A DNA stretch of 64,000 bases from Virgisporangium ochraceum (GTDB taxonomy: Bacteria; Actinomycetota; Actinomycetes; Mycobacteriales; Micromonosporaceae). The number at the start of each line of letters is the position of its first letter. The stretch's first letter is position 1. This document shows positions 42,279 to 48,925 of this stretch, in pieces. The notes beneath the pieces were generated by a model. That model saw nothing but the letters and a program-made list of their open reading frames with translations, was not told the DNA's origin and ran no database searches. A program made the position numbers and the translations under genes. Where the stretch lies: assembly GCF_016863655.1 (NCBI RefSeq), contig NZ_BOPH01000015.1, positions 1 to 64,000 of the forward strand, read 5' to 3'.

Positions 42279-43532
42279 CTAACGAGGCTTCAGGACGTCG
42301 GTGCCGACGAACGCCTGCAACGCCTTGGGAACCCGCACCGACCCGTCGGGCTGCTGGTGGTTCTCCAGGATCGGCACGATCCACCGGGGCGTGGCCAGCG
42401 TGCCGTTCAGGGTGGCGACCGGCTGCGTGCCCTTCTCGTCGCGGTACCGGATGTTCAGCCGGCGCGCCTGGTACGACGTACAGTTCGACGTGCTGGTGAC
42501 CTCGCGGTAGCGGTTCTGCGAGGGCACCCACGCCTCGCAGTCGAACTTGCGGGCCGCGCTGCTGCCGAGGTCGCCGGCGGCCACGTCGATCACCCGGTAC
42601 GGGATCTCGACCTTGGCCAGCAGCTCCTCCTCCCACGCCAGCAGTCGGAGGTGCTCGTCGTGTGCCTGCTCGGGCCGGCAGTACGAGAACATCTCGATCT
42701 TGTCGAACTGGTGCACGCGGATGATGCCGCGGGTGTCCTTGCCGTGCGAGCCGGCCTCGCGGCGGAAACACGACGACCAGCCCGCGTACCGGCGCGGCTC
42801 GGCGAGGTCGTCGAGGATCTCGCCCGAGTGGTAGCCGGCTAGCGGCACCTCGCTGGTGCCGACCAGGTACAGGTCGTCGGCCTCGAGCCGGTAGACCTCA
42901 CTGGCGTGCTCGCCGAGGAACCCGGTGCCCTGCATGACCTCGGGCTTCACCAGCACCGGCGGGATCATCGGGATGAACCCGTACTCGACGGCCTGCTGCA
43001 TCGCCAGGTTGAACAGGCCGAGCTGCAGCATCGCGCCGACACCGGTGAGGAAGTAGAACCGCGAGCCCGACACCTTCGCGCCGCGCTCCATGTCGATCGC
43101 GCGCAGTGCCTCACCGAGCTCGAGGTGGTCGCGTACCCGGTCGAGGGTGGGATGCTCGCCGACCTCGCGCAGCACGACGTAGTCGTCCTCGCCGCCGGCC
43201 GGCGCGCCCTCCTCGATGACGTTCGGGATCGCGAGCTGGGCCGCCTTCAGCGCGTCCTCCGCCGCGGTGACCGCCGCCGAGGCCGCCTTCACGTCGTCGG
43301 CGAGGGTCCTGGTGCGGGCCAGCAGTGCGGCCTTCTCGTCGCCGCTCGCCTTCGGCATCTGCTTGCCGAGCTGCTTCTGCTCGGCGCGTAGCGCCTCGAA
43401 CCGGGCCACCGCCTCGCGCCGGGCCACGTCGGCCGCCAGCAGCGTGTCGACCTTCGCCGCGGACTCGCCCCGGGCCTCCTGGCTCGCACGTACCAGGTCG
43501 GGGTTGTCTCTGAGCAGCTTCAGGTCAATCAC
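42279..43532 (-). CDS. serS: Seryl-tRNA synthetase
   Basis: A 417-residue class II aminoacyl-tRNA synthetase. The N-terminal coiled-coil arm (about 1-110) that grips the tRNA-Ser long variable arm starts with the typical [17 protein letters not shown]. Catalytic motifs are [11 protein letters not shown] (motif 1), [26 protein letters not shown] (motif 2) and [27 protein letters not shown] (motif 3). GTG 43532 is chosen from the family N-terminus; an upstream in-frame start would add eight residues. Essential housekeeping gene. Confidence 0.95.
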   Translation of the reverse strand: MIDLKLLRDNPDLVRASQEARGESAAKVDTLLAADVARREAVARFEALRAEQKQLGKQMPKASGDEKAALLARTRTLADDVKAASAAVTAAEDALKAAQLAIPNVIEEGAPAGGEDDYVVLREVGEHPTLDRVRDHLELGEALRAIDMERGAKVSGSRFYFLTGVGAMLQLGLFNLAMQQAVEYGFIPMIPPVLVKPEVMQGTGFLGEHASEVYRLEADDLYLVGTSEVPLAGYHSGEILDDLAEPRRYAGWSSCFRREAGSHGKDTRGIIRVHQFDKIEMFSYCRPEQAHDEHLRLLAWEEELLAKVEIPYRVIDVAAGDLGSSAARKFDCEAWVPSQNRYREVTSTSNCTSYQARRLNIRYRDEKGTQPVATLNGTLATPRWIVPILENHQQPDGSVRVPKALQAFVGTDVLKPR

Positions 43533-43628
43533 GGTGAACAAGTCTAGGCGGTCCAAAACAGCGTTCGCGCGCTATATCCCCACCTGTACAGTGCCGTCGA
43601 CATCAATCGACCTATCGGGGAACCCACC

Positions 43629-44366
43629 GTGGCACAGACTCAGCTGAACCAGATCGTCGCCCTGGAGAAGGGCGTCAAGTCGCGCGCTCAGGCCGACTTC
43701 ACGGCCGCGTCCCAGCAGCTGCAGAAGACCGCGCAGCTGTCCGGAATTTCGCGCACCTACAAGCCGAAGGACGACGAGGGCGAGCAGCTGCCGCCGGAGT
43801 CGACACGCGTTCAGGTACGGGCCCGCGACGTCCTCTCCGACGTGCAGGGCGCGCTCACCCGACTGTTCGACGTCATCCTCACCAAGGACGTGGCCAACTG
43901 CTCCGCGAAGGCGTCGATCGTGGTCGACGGCACCACGATCGCCACCGACGTCCCGGTCACCTACCTGCTCTTCCTGGAGAAGCAGCTGGCCGACCTGCTG
44001 GCGTTCATCACCCGCATCCCGGTGCTCGACGCCGCCGAGGTCTGGACGTTCGACGAGGCGACCGACGCGTACGCGACCACGCCGTCGCAGACCACGCGGT
44101 CGAAGAAGGTGCCGCGCAACCACGTCAAGGCCGAGGCCACCGACAAGCACCCGGCCCAGGTGGAGATGTACTTCGAAGACGTGCTGGTCGGCTACTGGAC
44201 CACGGTGAAGTTCTCGGGTGCGCTGCCGCAGGCGCGCATCTCCGAGCTGAAGTCGCGCGTGGTGAAGCTGTCGGAGGCCGTGAAGCTGGCGCGTGAGGCG
44301 GCCAACTCCACGATCGTCACCGACCAGAAGATCGGCGACCGGGTCTTCGGTTACCTGTTCGCGTGA
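43629..44366 (+). CDS. Conserved actinobacterial protein of unknown function next to the tRNA array
   Basis: A 245-residue soluble protein starting MAQTQLNQIVALEKGVKSRA (GTG 43629, GGGGAA upstream). It has two helical regions, a central VPVTYLLFLEKQLADLLAFI segment, a TTRSKKVPRNHVKAEATDKHPAQ basic strand and a C-terminal helix ending in GDRVFGYLFA. Closely similar proteins are, to my knowledge, common in streptomycetes, their plasmids and phages, always as 'hypothetical' (DUF7873-like; from memory). No catalytic motif is evident. A terminator-like hairpin and the unusual tRNA array follow immediately, so a role linked to those RNAs is worth testing. Confidence 0.75.
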   Translation: MAQTQLNQIVALEKGVKSRAQADFTAASQQLQKTAQLSGISRTYKPKDDEGEQLPPESTRVQVRARDVLSDVQGALTRLFDVILTKDVANCSAKASIVVDGTTIATDVPVTYLLFLEKQLADLLAFITRIPVLDAAEVWTFDEATDAYATTPSQTTRSKKVPRNHVKAEATDKHPAQVEMYFEDVLVGYWTTVKFSGALPQARISELKSRVVKLSEAVKLAREAANSTIVTDQKIGDRVFGYLFA

Positions 44367-44370
44367 GGCT

Positions 44371-44402
44371 GTGTCCGGGCCCTATCATGGGGGCTCGGAC
44401 AC
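44371..44402 (+). terminator. Hairpin between the unknown gene and the tRNA array
   Basis: GTGTCCG (44371-44377) pairs with CGGACAC (44396-44402) and the stem continues with GGCCC/GGGGC-type pairs to about 13 bp. It lies 4 nt after the stop codon. It could end the mRNA or mark the start of the array transcript. Confidence 0.6.
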
Positions 44403-44426
44403 AAACTCAAACTCAGAACATCAGTG

Positions 44427-44506
44427 TTCATACACCCGTTCAGTGCAGGTTCGAGACCTGCCCGGGGTACATGCCCCGGTAGCCCAACTGGCAGAGGCGT
44501 CGGGTT
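44427..44506 (+). tRNA. Permuted tRNA-like gene, anticodon CAT (Met or Ile type)
   Basis: The halves are in reverse order. 3' half: loop TTCATAC (44427-44433, anticodon CAT at 44429-44431), stem ACCCG (44434-44438), variable TTCAGT, T arm GCAGG-TTCGAGA-CCTGC (44445-44461), acceptor CCGGGGT (44462-44468) and discriminator A44469. After only CAT (44470-44472) comes the 5' half: acceptor GCCCCGG (44473-44479), TA, D arm GCC...GGC (44482-44498), GT, anticodon stem CGGGT (44501-44505). Rejoined, it gives a 76-nt cloverleaf with 7 acceptor pairs (G1-U72 wobble) and 5 anticodon-stem pairs. The join would be at the 5' edge of the anticodon loop. Expression and maturation are unproven. Confidence 0.7.
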
Positions 44507-44568
44507 CAGTGCTCAGGTTCTTGTCCCAAGTTGAATATTGCCGTCCGTGCCGTCCCGAACCCGGGCGT

Positions 44569-44648
44569 CTTGCAGACACGAGGTTGCAGGTTCGAGCCCT
44601 GCGGGGTCCTCTTCATGGGCCCCTAGCTCAATAGGGAGAGCGCGTGTT
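44569..44648 (+). tRNA. Permuted tRNA-Ala-like gene, anticodon TGC
   Basis: Same reversed layout. 3' half: loop (C/T)TTGCAG (44569-44575, anticodon TGC 44571-44573), stem ACACG (44576-44580), variable AGGTT, T arm GCAGG-TTCGAGC-CCTGC (44586-44602), acceptor GGGGTCC (44603-44609), base 73 T. Spacer CTTCAT. 5' half: acceptor GGGCCCC (44617-44623), TA, D arm GCTC...GAGC (44626-44641), G26, stem CGTGT (44643-44647). Rejoined, the cloverleaf has 7 acceptor and 5 anticodon-stem pairs and a G3-U70 pair, the main identity element of tRNA-Ala, in agreement with the anticodon. The discriminator T is unusual (A is normal for Ala). Flanking sequences can pair with each other. Confidence 0.72.
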
Positions 44649-44703
44649 TACACGTTGTGTAAGCGCCCATCAGTGGGAAACGGCGCCAGCAAATGGCGGC
44701 GAC

Positions 44704-44776
44704 TCCGTCTTGGCCTAACTGGAAAAGGCATCGGACTGTAAATCCGACTTTGCGGGTTCGAGTCCCGCAGACGTTG
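44704..44776 (+). tRNA. tRNA-Tyr-like gene (anticodon GTA), normal order, weak acceptor end
   Basis: Anticodon arm TCGGA-CTGTAAA-TCCGA (44731-44747, anticodon GTA 44738-44740), T arm GCGGG-TTCGAGT-CCCGC (44752-44768) and a short D arm GCC...GGC. The acceptor TCCGTCT (44704-44710) pairs with AGACGTT (44769-44775) at only five of seven positions; 1-72 and 2-71 are mismatched. There is no long variable arm, which bacterial tRNA-Tyr normally has. It may be non-standard, edited or decaying. Confidence 0.55.
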
Positions 44777-44779
44777 ACA

Positions 44780-44812
44780 GACCCCGGGTTGCCGGATACG
44801 CAGCCCGGGGTC
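44780..44812 (+). terminator. Terminator after the tRNA array
   Basis: GACCCCGGG (44780-44788) pairs with CCCGGGGTC (44804-44812), and TTGC/GCAG extends the stem inward. It lies 4 nt after the tRNA-Tyr-like gene, which suggests that the array is transcribed as a unit up to here. Confidence 0.8.
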
Positions 44813-44824
44813 GCTTCATGTCCA

Positions 44825-44857
44825 GACGTGATTCAGACCCGGACGTGATTCAGACCC
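44825..44857. repeat. 17-bp period direct repeat, two copies
   Basis: GACGTGATTCAGACCC occurs at 44825-44840 and again at 44842-44857, just behind the array terminator. No function is evident. Confidence 0.8.
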
Positions 44858-44880
44858 ACCGTGACCCAGGCACCACGCGC

Positions 44881-45516
44881 TCAGGCCGGTGTGACCGTGA
44901 GGTCGATCGGACCCGGTTCCTCGTCGTCGTCGTCCTCGTCGGGATCGGCCGGAGCGGGCCGACGGTGACCCGTCGCCATCACCGGACGCCATCCGCTGAT
45001 CACCAGGGCCGCGACCACCAGCAGCACCCCGGCGATCGCCAGGTACGGCGCCGGTCCGACGGTCGCCTCGATCCCCTGGTCGAACGGCCCGTACTGGCCA
45101 CCTTCGCCGGCCCGGCGGATCGCGCCGACCAGCAGCACCAGCATGGCGGCCGACAGGCCGAAACCGGCCGCGGTGAGCGCCCGCCGCGTGTGCGGCCGGG
45201 TGACCTGGACCAGACCCACCACGGCCAGCAGCATCATCAGCCCGAGGTAGTAGGCCGCGGTGATGCCCCACCCCACGGTGTCGAGCGACACGTCGCTGGT
45301 CTGGCTGGGCAGGTCGGGTCCGATGCCCTGCTGCTGCTGGGTCACGCTCATCCACGGCACCAGCTCGGCGGCGATGAAGAGGGCGAGGGCCACCACCGCC
45401 GCGCCCGCCGCCGGCGCGCTCAACCGCTGCCCGCCGCCACCGGCGTCACCGAACAGCCGGTCCATCAACCGGACCGGCCGGTCCTCGCCCCATTCCACGG
45501 TCCCGTCGCCAGCCAT
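44881..45516 (-). CDS. Four-helix membrane protein, unknown function
   Basis: A 211-residue protein with four membrane helices (around residues 35-52, 85-103, 113-130 and 155-172), a cytoplasmic N-terminal part and a highly acidic tail (DPDEDDDDEEP). An extracytoplasmic loop follows the first helix (ELVPWMSVTQQQQGIGPDL). I do not recognise the family. It lies 9 nt downstream of the oxidoreductase gene on the same strand, so it is probably co-transcribed with it. Confidence 0.65.
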   Translation of the reverse strand: MAGDGTVEWGEDRPVRLMDRLFGDAGGGGQRLSAPAAGAAVVALALFIAAELVPWMSVTQQQQGIGPDLPSQTSDVSLDTVGWGITAAYYLGLMMLLAVVGLVQVTRPHTRRALTAAGFGLSAAMLVLLVGAIRRAGEGGQYGPFDQGIEATVGPAPYLAIAGVLLVVAALVISGWRPVMATGHRRPAPADPDEDDDDEEPGPIDLTVTPA

Positions 45517-45525
45517 GCAGAGAGG

Positions 45526-47112
45526 TTACTTCGCTCTCCTGAACCGCTGGTCCCGCAAAATCTGCCGCACCACGTTGTGGCCCGGCACCCCGGTGACCCC
45601 ACCACCGCCGTGGGTGGCCGAGCCGGCCTGGTACAGCCCCTTGATGGGCGTGCGGAGGTCGGCGTACCCGGCGGCCGGGCGGCAGTGGAACATCTGCGCG
45701 GGGCTCAGCTCGCCGTGGAAGATGTTGCCGCCGACCAGCCCGTACTCGTTCTGCATCGTGTCCGGCCCGATGATCTGCCGGTCGACGATGGAGTCGATGA
45801 AGCCGGGCGCGACCTGGTCCATGCGGAAGATGAGACGGTCGGCGTACGCGGTGAGCTCGTCCTTGTCGGGCGCGTCGGCGTAGGTGTGCGGCACCCACTG
45901 GCTGAACATGCTCACCACGTGCTTGCCCTCGGGCGCGAGCGAGTCGTCGAACACGCTCGGGATGCACACGTCGGCGAACGGCAGCGTCGCCGCCCTCCCC
46001 GACACCGCCTCCTGGAACGCGGTCTCCACATCGTCGAGCGACTCCGCGAGCACGATCGTGCCCCCGTGCACCGCCGGGTCGAAATCCTCATGGGACGCGA
46101 ACTGGGGCAGCCGATCCACGGCGACGTTCACCTTCACCGTGCCGGAGCGGCTCTGCCACTGCTCGATGTCGGCCACGAAGTCGTCGGGAAGTTCCTTCGG
46201 CTCCACCAGTCCCAGAAAAGAGATCTTCGGGTGTGCGGTCGTCACCACGACGTCCGCCCGGATCTCATCGCCGTTCTCGAGCGCGACCCCCGTGACCCGC
46301 CCGCCCACGACGGTGATCCGGGCGACGCCCGCGTTCACGCGGACCTCGGCCCCGAACGACCGCGCCGACGCCGCGAGTGCCTGTGTGACCCCGCCCATGC
46401 CGCCGCGCGGGAAGCCCCACGTGGTGTCGCCGATGTGGTGGTGCAGCATCACGTACGCGGTGCCGGCACTGCGCGGGCCGGCCCACGTGCCGATGACGCC
46501 GGAGACGCTGAGCACCCCGCGCATCGCGTCGGACTCGAAGCGGTCCTCGACGAAGTCGGCGATGCTCGCGGTGAACAGCCGGGTGAGGTCGAACGCCGCC
46601 CGCACGTCGACCTTGCGCAGCTTCGCCGCGAGGCCGGCCTGGCCGAACAGGTCCCCCGGACGCTTCGAGCCGAGCTTCGGCGGAATCTCGTGCAGCAGCG
46701 GGCCGACCAGCCCGCCGAGCTTGCCCAGCCACGCCTCCCACTTCTCGTACGCCTCGGCGTCCTTGAGCGAGAACTTGCCGATCTGTTCCGCTCTCCCGGC
46801 GGGGTTGTCGGGCAGTGCGAGGTAGGAACCGTCGCGGCGCGGCGCGAAGTAGGGGCCCTGCGGGTAGACGTGGTAGCCGTGCTTCTTCAGCCGCAGGTCG
46901 CGGACCATCTCCTCGGGCAGCAAGCTGACCACGTACGAGAGGCTCGTCACCGTGAAGTCGGGCCCGAACGGCTGCTCGCTGACCGCCGCGCCGCCGACCA
47001 CCGGGCGCTTCTCGCAGACGAGGACCTTTTTGCCGGCCTTCGCGAGATAGGCCGCGGCGACCAACCCGTTGTGGCCACCCCCTACAACCACCACGTCGTA
47101 CCGGTTCCCCAT
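45526..47112 (-). CDS. CrtI-related FAD oxidoreductase (PYROXD2-like)
   Basis: A 528-residue FAD-dependent oxidoreductase with the N-terminal dinucleotide-binding motif VVVVGGGHNGLVAAAYLAKAG and EKRPVVGGAA, the mid-region FPRGGMGGVTQALA and the C-terminal GSATHGGGGVTGVPGHNVVRQIL. It belongs to the phytoene-desaturase superfamily but is closer to the NAD(P)/FAD-dependent enzymes annotated as PYROXD2-like than to carotenoid desaturases; the substrate is unknown. ATG 47112. Divergent from OsmC, with only 34 nt between the starts. A four-helix membrane protein follows in the same operon. Confidence 0.8.
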   Translation of the reverse strand: MGNRYDVVVVGGGHNGLVAAAYLAKAGKKVLVCEKRPVVGGAAVSEQPFGPDFTVTSLSYVVSLLPEEMVRDLRLKKHGYHVYPQGPYFAPRRDGSYLALPDNPAGRAEQIGKFSLKDAEAYEKWEAWLGKLGGLVGPLLHEIPPKLGSKRPGDLFGQAGLAAKLRKVDVRAAFDLTRLFTASIADFVEDRFESDAMRGVLSVSGVIGTWAGPRSAGTAYVMLHHHIGDTTWGFPRGGMGGVTQALAASARSFGAEVRVNAGVARITVVGGRVTGVALENGDEIRADVVVTTAHPKISFLGLVEPKELPDDFVADIEQWQSRSGTVKVNVAVDRLPQFASHEDFDPAVHGGTIVLAESLDDVETAFQEAVSGRAATLPFADVCIPSVFDDSLAPEGKHVVSMFSQWVPHTYADAPDKDELTAYADRLIFRMDQVAPGFIDSIVDRQIIGPDTMQNEYGLVGGNIFHGELSPAQMFHCRPAAGYADLRTPIKGLYQAGSATHGGGGVTGVPGHNVVRQILRDQRFRRAK

Positions 47113-47134
47113 GCGGGCAGTCTCGCCGATCCGC

Positions 47135-47140
47135 TACGTT
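47135..47140 (+). promoter_or_regulatory. -10 box of the OsmC gene
   Basis: TACGTT lies 7 nt before ATG 47147, and there is no ribosome-binding site. This implies a leaderless start within the 34-nt divergent region. Confidence 0.5.
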
Positions 47141-47146
47141 CGGTCC

Positions 47147-47575
47147 ATGCCTACGCGTACCTCTTCAGCCCGCTGGCACGGCGACCTCAAGGGCGGCTCC
47201 GGCACGCTCGCCCTCGGCTCGGGCGCCTACGAAGGCCAGTACTCCTTCAAGTCCCGCTTCGAGGAGGGGACCGGTACCAACCCCGAAGAACTGATCGCCG
47301 CGGCGCACGCCGCGTGCTACTCGATGGCGCTGTCGAACATGCTCGCCGGTGCCGGCTTCACTCCCGACTCGGTGGTCACGAACGCCACCGTCAACTTCGG
47401 CCAGACCGAGGGCGGGTTCGCGATCACCCGCATCGACCTGGTCACCACCGGCACGGTCCCGAACATCGACGAGTCGGAGTTCCTCAAGCACGCCGAGGCG
47501 GCGAAGGCCGGGTGCCCGATCAGCAAGGCACTCGCGTCGGTCGAGATCACGCTGGACGCCACGCTCGTCGGCTAG
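47147..47575 (+). CDS. OsmC-family peroxidase
   Basis: A 142-residue thiol peroxidase that would reduce organic hydroperoxides with a pair of reactive cysteines. Both are visible: the peroxidatic one in AAHAACYSMALSNML and the resolving one in AAKAGCPISKALAS. The N-terminal SARWHGDLKGGSGTLALGSGAY is typical of the OsmC (not Ohr) subgroup. It may protect against oxidative and osmotic stress. Probably leaderless. A GATCTTGCA-family palindrome follows. Confidence 0.9.
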   Translation: MPTRTSSARWHGDLKGGSGTLALGSGAYEGQYSFKSRFEEGTGTNPEELIAAAHAACYSMALSNMLAGAGFTPDSVVTNATVNFGQTEGGFAITRIDLVTTGTVPNIDESEFLKHAEAAKAGCPISKALASVEITLDATLVG

Positions 47576-47596
47576 CACACCCACGACGTCGCCCTT

Positions 47597-47676
47597 TCGC
47601 CGATCCTGCACTTGTGGCCTCCGTCAAAACACGACATTTCCGTAAATAGAGGCGGCCACAAGTGCAAGATCGGCGA
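47597..47676. repeat. Palindromic element, GATCTTGCA family, copy 2
   Basis: A perfect 23-bp stem (47597-47619 with 47654-47676) containing GCCGATCTTGCACTTGTGG, around a loop unusually rich in A and C (CAAAACACGACATTTCCGTAAATA). It shares the core GCCGATCTTGCA, and the same inverted arrangement, with the element at 11643. It follows the OsmC stop by 21 nt and may act as terminator. Confidence 0.85.
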
Positions 47677-47707
47677 GCGCCTTGACAAGGGCGCGACGCC
47701 CTTTGTT

Positions 47708-47730
47708 GGGCGCCCGGCCTCCGGGCGCCC
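47708..47730 (+). promoter_or_regulatory. Hairpin directly in front of a start codon
   Basis: GGGCGCCCGG (47708-47717) pairs perfectly with CCGGGCGCCC (47721-47730) around CCT. It ends 3 nt before ATG 47734 and occupies the ribosome-binding region, so it may restrain translation, or else the real start is further down (ATG 47755). Confidence 0.45.
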
Positions 47731-47733
47731 AGA

Positions 47734-48096
47734 ATGGCTTCCGTGGCCGTCAAGATGTCGCGTCAGCGGTTCGAGGAGCTCGTGTCCGACGGGCTCGACC
47801 TGGTGCCCGAGGAACTGCTCCGGCTGATGGACAACGTCGTGGTGCTCGTCGAGGACCACGGGCCCGCGGACGACCCGGACCTGCTCGGGCTCTACGAGGG
47901 GTACGCGCTCACCGAGCGAGGGCAGGAGTACAGCGGCGTACTGCCCGACCGGATCACCATCTTCCGCCGGCCGATCCTGTCGATCTGCGACACCGAGGAG
48001 GACGTCGTCGACGAGGTGGCGATCACGGTGGTCCACGAGATCGCGCACCATTTCGGCATCGACGACAAGGTCCTGCACGAGCTGGGCTGGGGCTAG
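47734..48096 (+). CDS. Zincin-like metallopeptidase family protein
   Basis: A 120-residue single-domain protein with the zinc-binding HEIAHHFGI motif (HExxH) at the C-terminal part of DEVAITVVHEIAHHFG, preceded by RFEELVSDGLDLVPEEL and the YSGVLPDRITIFRRPI segment typical of the small minimal-gluzincin family (PF06262). Activity in this family is poorly characterised. The first ATG (47734) follows a strong hairpin without a Shine-Dalgarno sequence; GTG 47743 or ATG 47755 are alternative starts and would better match family length. Confidence 0.82.
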   Translation: MASVAVKMSRQRFEELVSDGLDLVPEELLRLMDNVVVLVEDHGPADDPDLLGLYEGYALTERGQEYSGVLPDRITIFRRPILSICDTEEDVVDEVAITVVHEIAHHFGIDDKVLHELGWG

Positions 48097-48140
48097 CGCC
48101 GGTTTGCCAAGGCGGGCCCCATTTCCGCAGGTCGACCCGA

Positions 48141-48146
48141 TACGCT
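48141..48146 (+). promoter_or_regulatory. -10 box of the AIM24 gene
   Basis: TACGCT lies 8 nt before GTG 48154, and there is no ribosome-binding site; a leaderless start is likely. Confidence 0.45.
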
Positions 48147-48153
48147 CGCGACC

Positions 48154-48864
48154 GTGCGCAGTGAACTCTTCAAAGCCGAATCCATGGCGCAGGCCCCGAC
48201 CGCCCCGGGTATGAGCCTGCAACACAGCAAATGTGTGAAGTACGTCGTCAATGGCGAGGTGCTCGCCCGGCAGGGCGCGATGATCGCCTACCGCGGCCAG
48301 ATCCAGTTCGAGGTCAAGAGCCAGGGCGCGGGCAACTTCATCCGCCGTGCCGTCACCGGCGAGGGCGTGCCGCTGATGGCGTGCCGCGGCCAGGGCGAGA
48401 TCTGGTTCGCCAACGCCTCGATGGACTGCTTCCTCATCGACATCGAGCAGGGCGACGCGCTGTCGATCAACGGCCGCAACGTGCTGCTGTTCGACCCGAG
48501 CCTGCAGTACCAGATCCAGAAGGTGCCCGGTGCCGGCATGTTCGGCGGTGGCCTCTTCAACTCGGTCTTCACCGGTCAGGGCAAGCTCGCCATCACCTGC
48601 GACGGACCGCCGATCGTGATCCCGGTGGCGCCCAACCAGCCGGTGTTCGTCGACACCGACGCCGTGATCGGCTGGTCGGCCAACCTGCAGTCGAACATCC
48701 AGAAGTCGCAGAGCCTGGGTTCGATGCTGCGGGGCGGCTCGGGTGAGCTGTTCCAGCTCGCCCTGAACGGGCAGGGCTTCGTGATCATCCAGCCGAGCGA
48801 GGGCCAGGCCGGCCCCCAGCAGCAGTCCAAGGGCGGCGGCCTCCTCGGCGGCCTGGGCGGCTGA
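48154..48864 (+). CDS. AIM24 family protein
   Basis: A 236-residue beta-rich cytosolic protein of the AIM24/TRAP-like family. The repeated strand pattern (KYVVNGEVLARQGAMIAYRGQIQFE, GEGVPLMACRGQGEIWFA, then FTGQGKLAITCDGPPIVIPV) is typical. Function in bacteria is unknown; the yeast namesake affects mitochondrial membrane organisation. The C-terminus is Gly/Gln-rich. The start is GTG 48154 with the -10 box above. It converges on pheA, with a hairpin between them. Confidence 0.8.
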   Translation: MRSELFKAESMAQAPTAPGMSLQHSKCVKYVVNGEVLARQGAMIAYRGQIQFEVKSQGAGNFIRRAVTGEGVPLMACRGQGEIWFANASMDCFLIDIEQGDALSINGRNVLLFDPSLQYQIQKVPGAGMFGGGLFNSVFTGQGKLAITCDGPPIVIPVAPNQPVFVDTDAVIGWSANLQSNIQKSQSLGSMLRGGSGELFQLALNGQGFVIIQPSEGQAGPQQQSKGGGLLGGLGG

Positions 48865-48886
48865 CGGCGCGGGGTCACCGCGCCCA

Positions 48887-48921
48887 GCCAATGCCGCGCG
48901 GCTCGACGGTGCGGCATTGGC
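48887..48921. terminator. Bidirectional terminator between AIM24 gene and pheA
   Basis: GCCAATGCCGC (48887-48897) pairs with GCGGCATTGGC (48911-48921) around a 13-nt loop, between convergent genes ending at 48864 and 48926. Confidence 0.8.
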
Positions 48922-48925
48922 CGGC

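Noticed and set aside
44371..44402. A third permuted tRNA (acceptor hairpin TATCAT loop)
   Set aside because: The stem resembles the acceptor-spacer-acceptor hairpins of the two permuted genes, but no T arm precedes it and no D arm follows.
44473..44610. Reading the array as one ordinary intron-containing tRNA (5' half at 44473-44506 with 3' half at 44569-44610)
   Set aside because: In that order acceptor GCCCCGG faces GGGGTCC with mismatches at 2-71, 3-70, 6-67 and 7-66, and CGGGT faces ACACG with a central mismatch. Only the reversed pairing within each unit gives full stems.
44541..44700. Group I intron flanking the permuted tRNA-Ala
   Set aside because: Leader and trailer together are only about 80 nt and no recognisable P3-P8 core is present; the complementarity is noted instead as a simple end-pairing structure.
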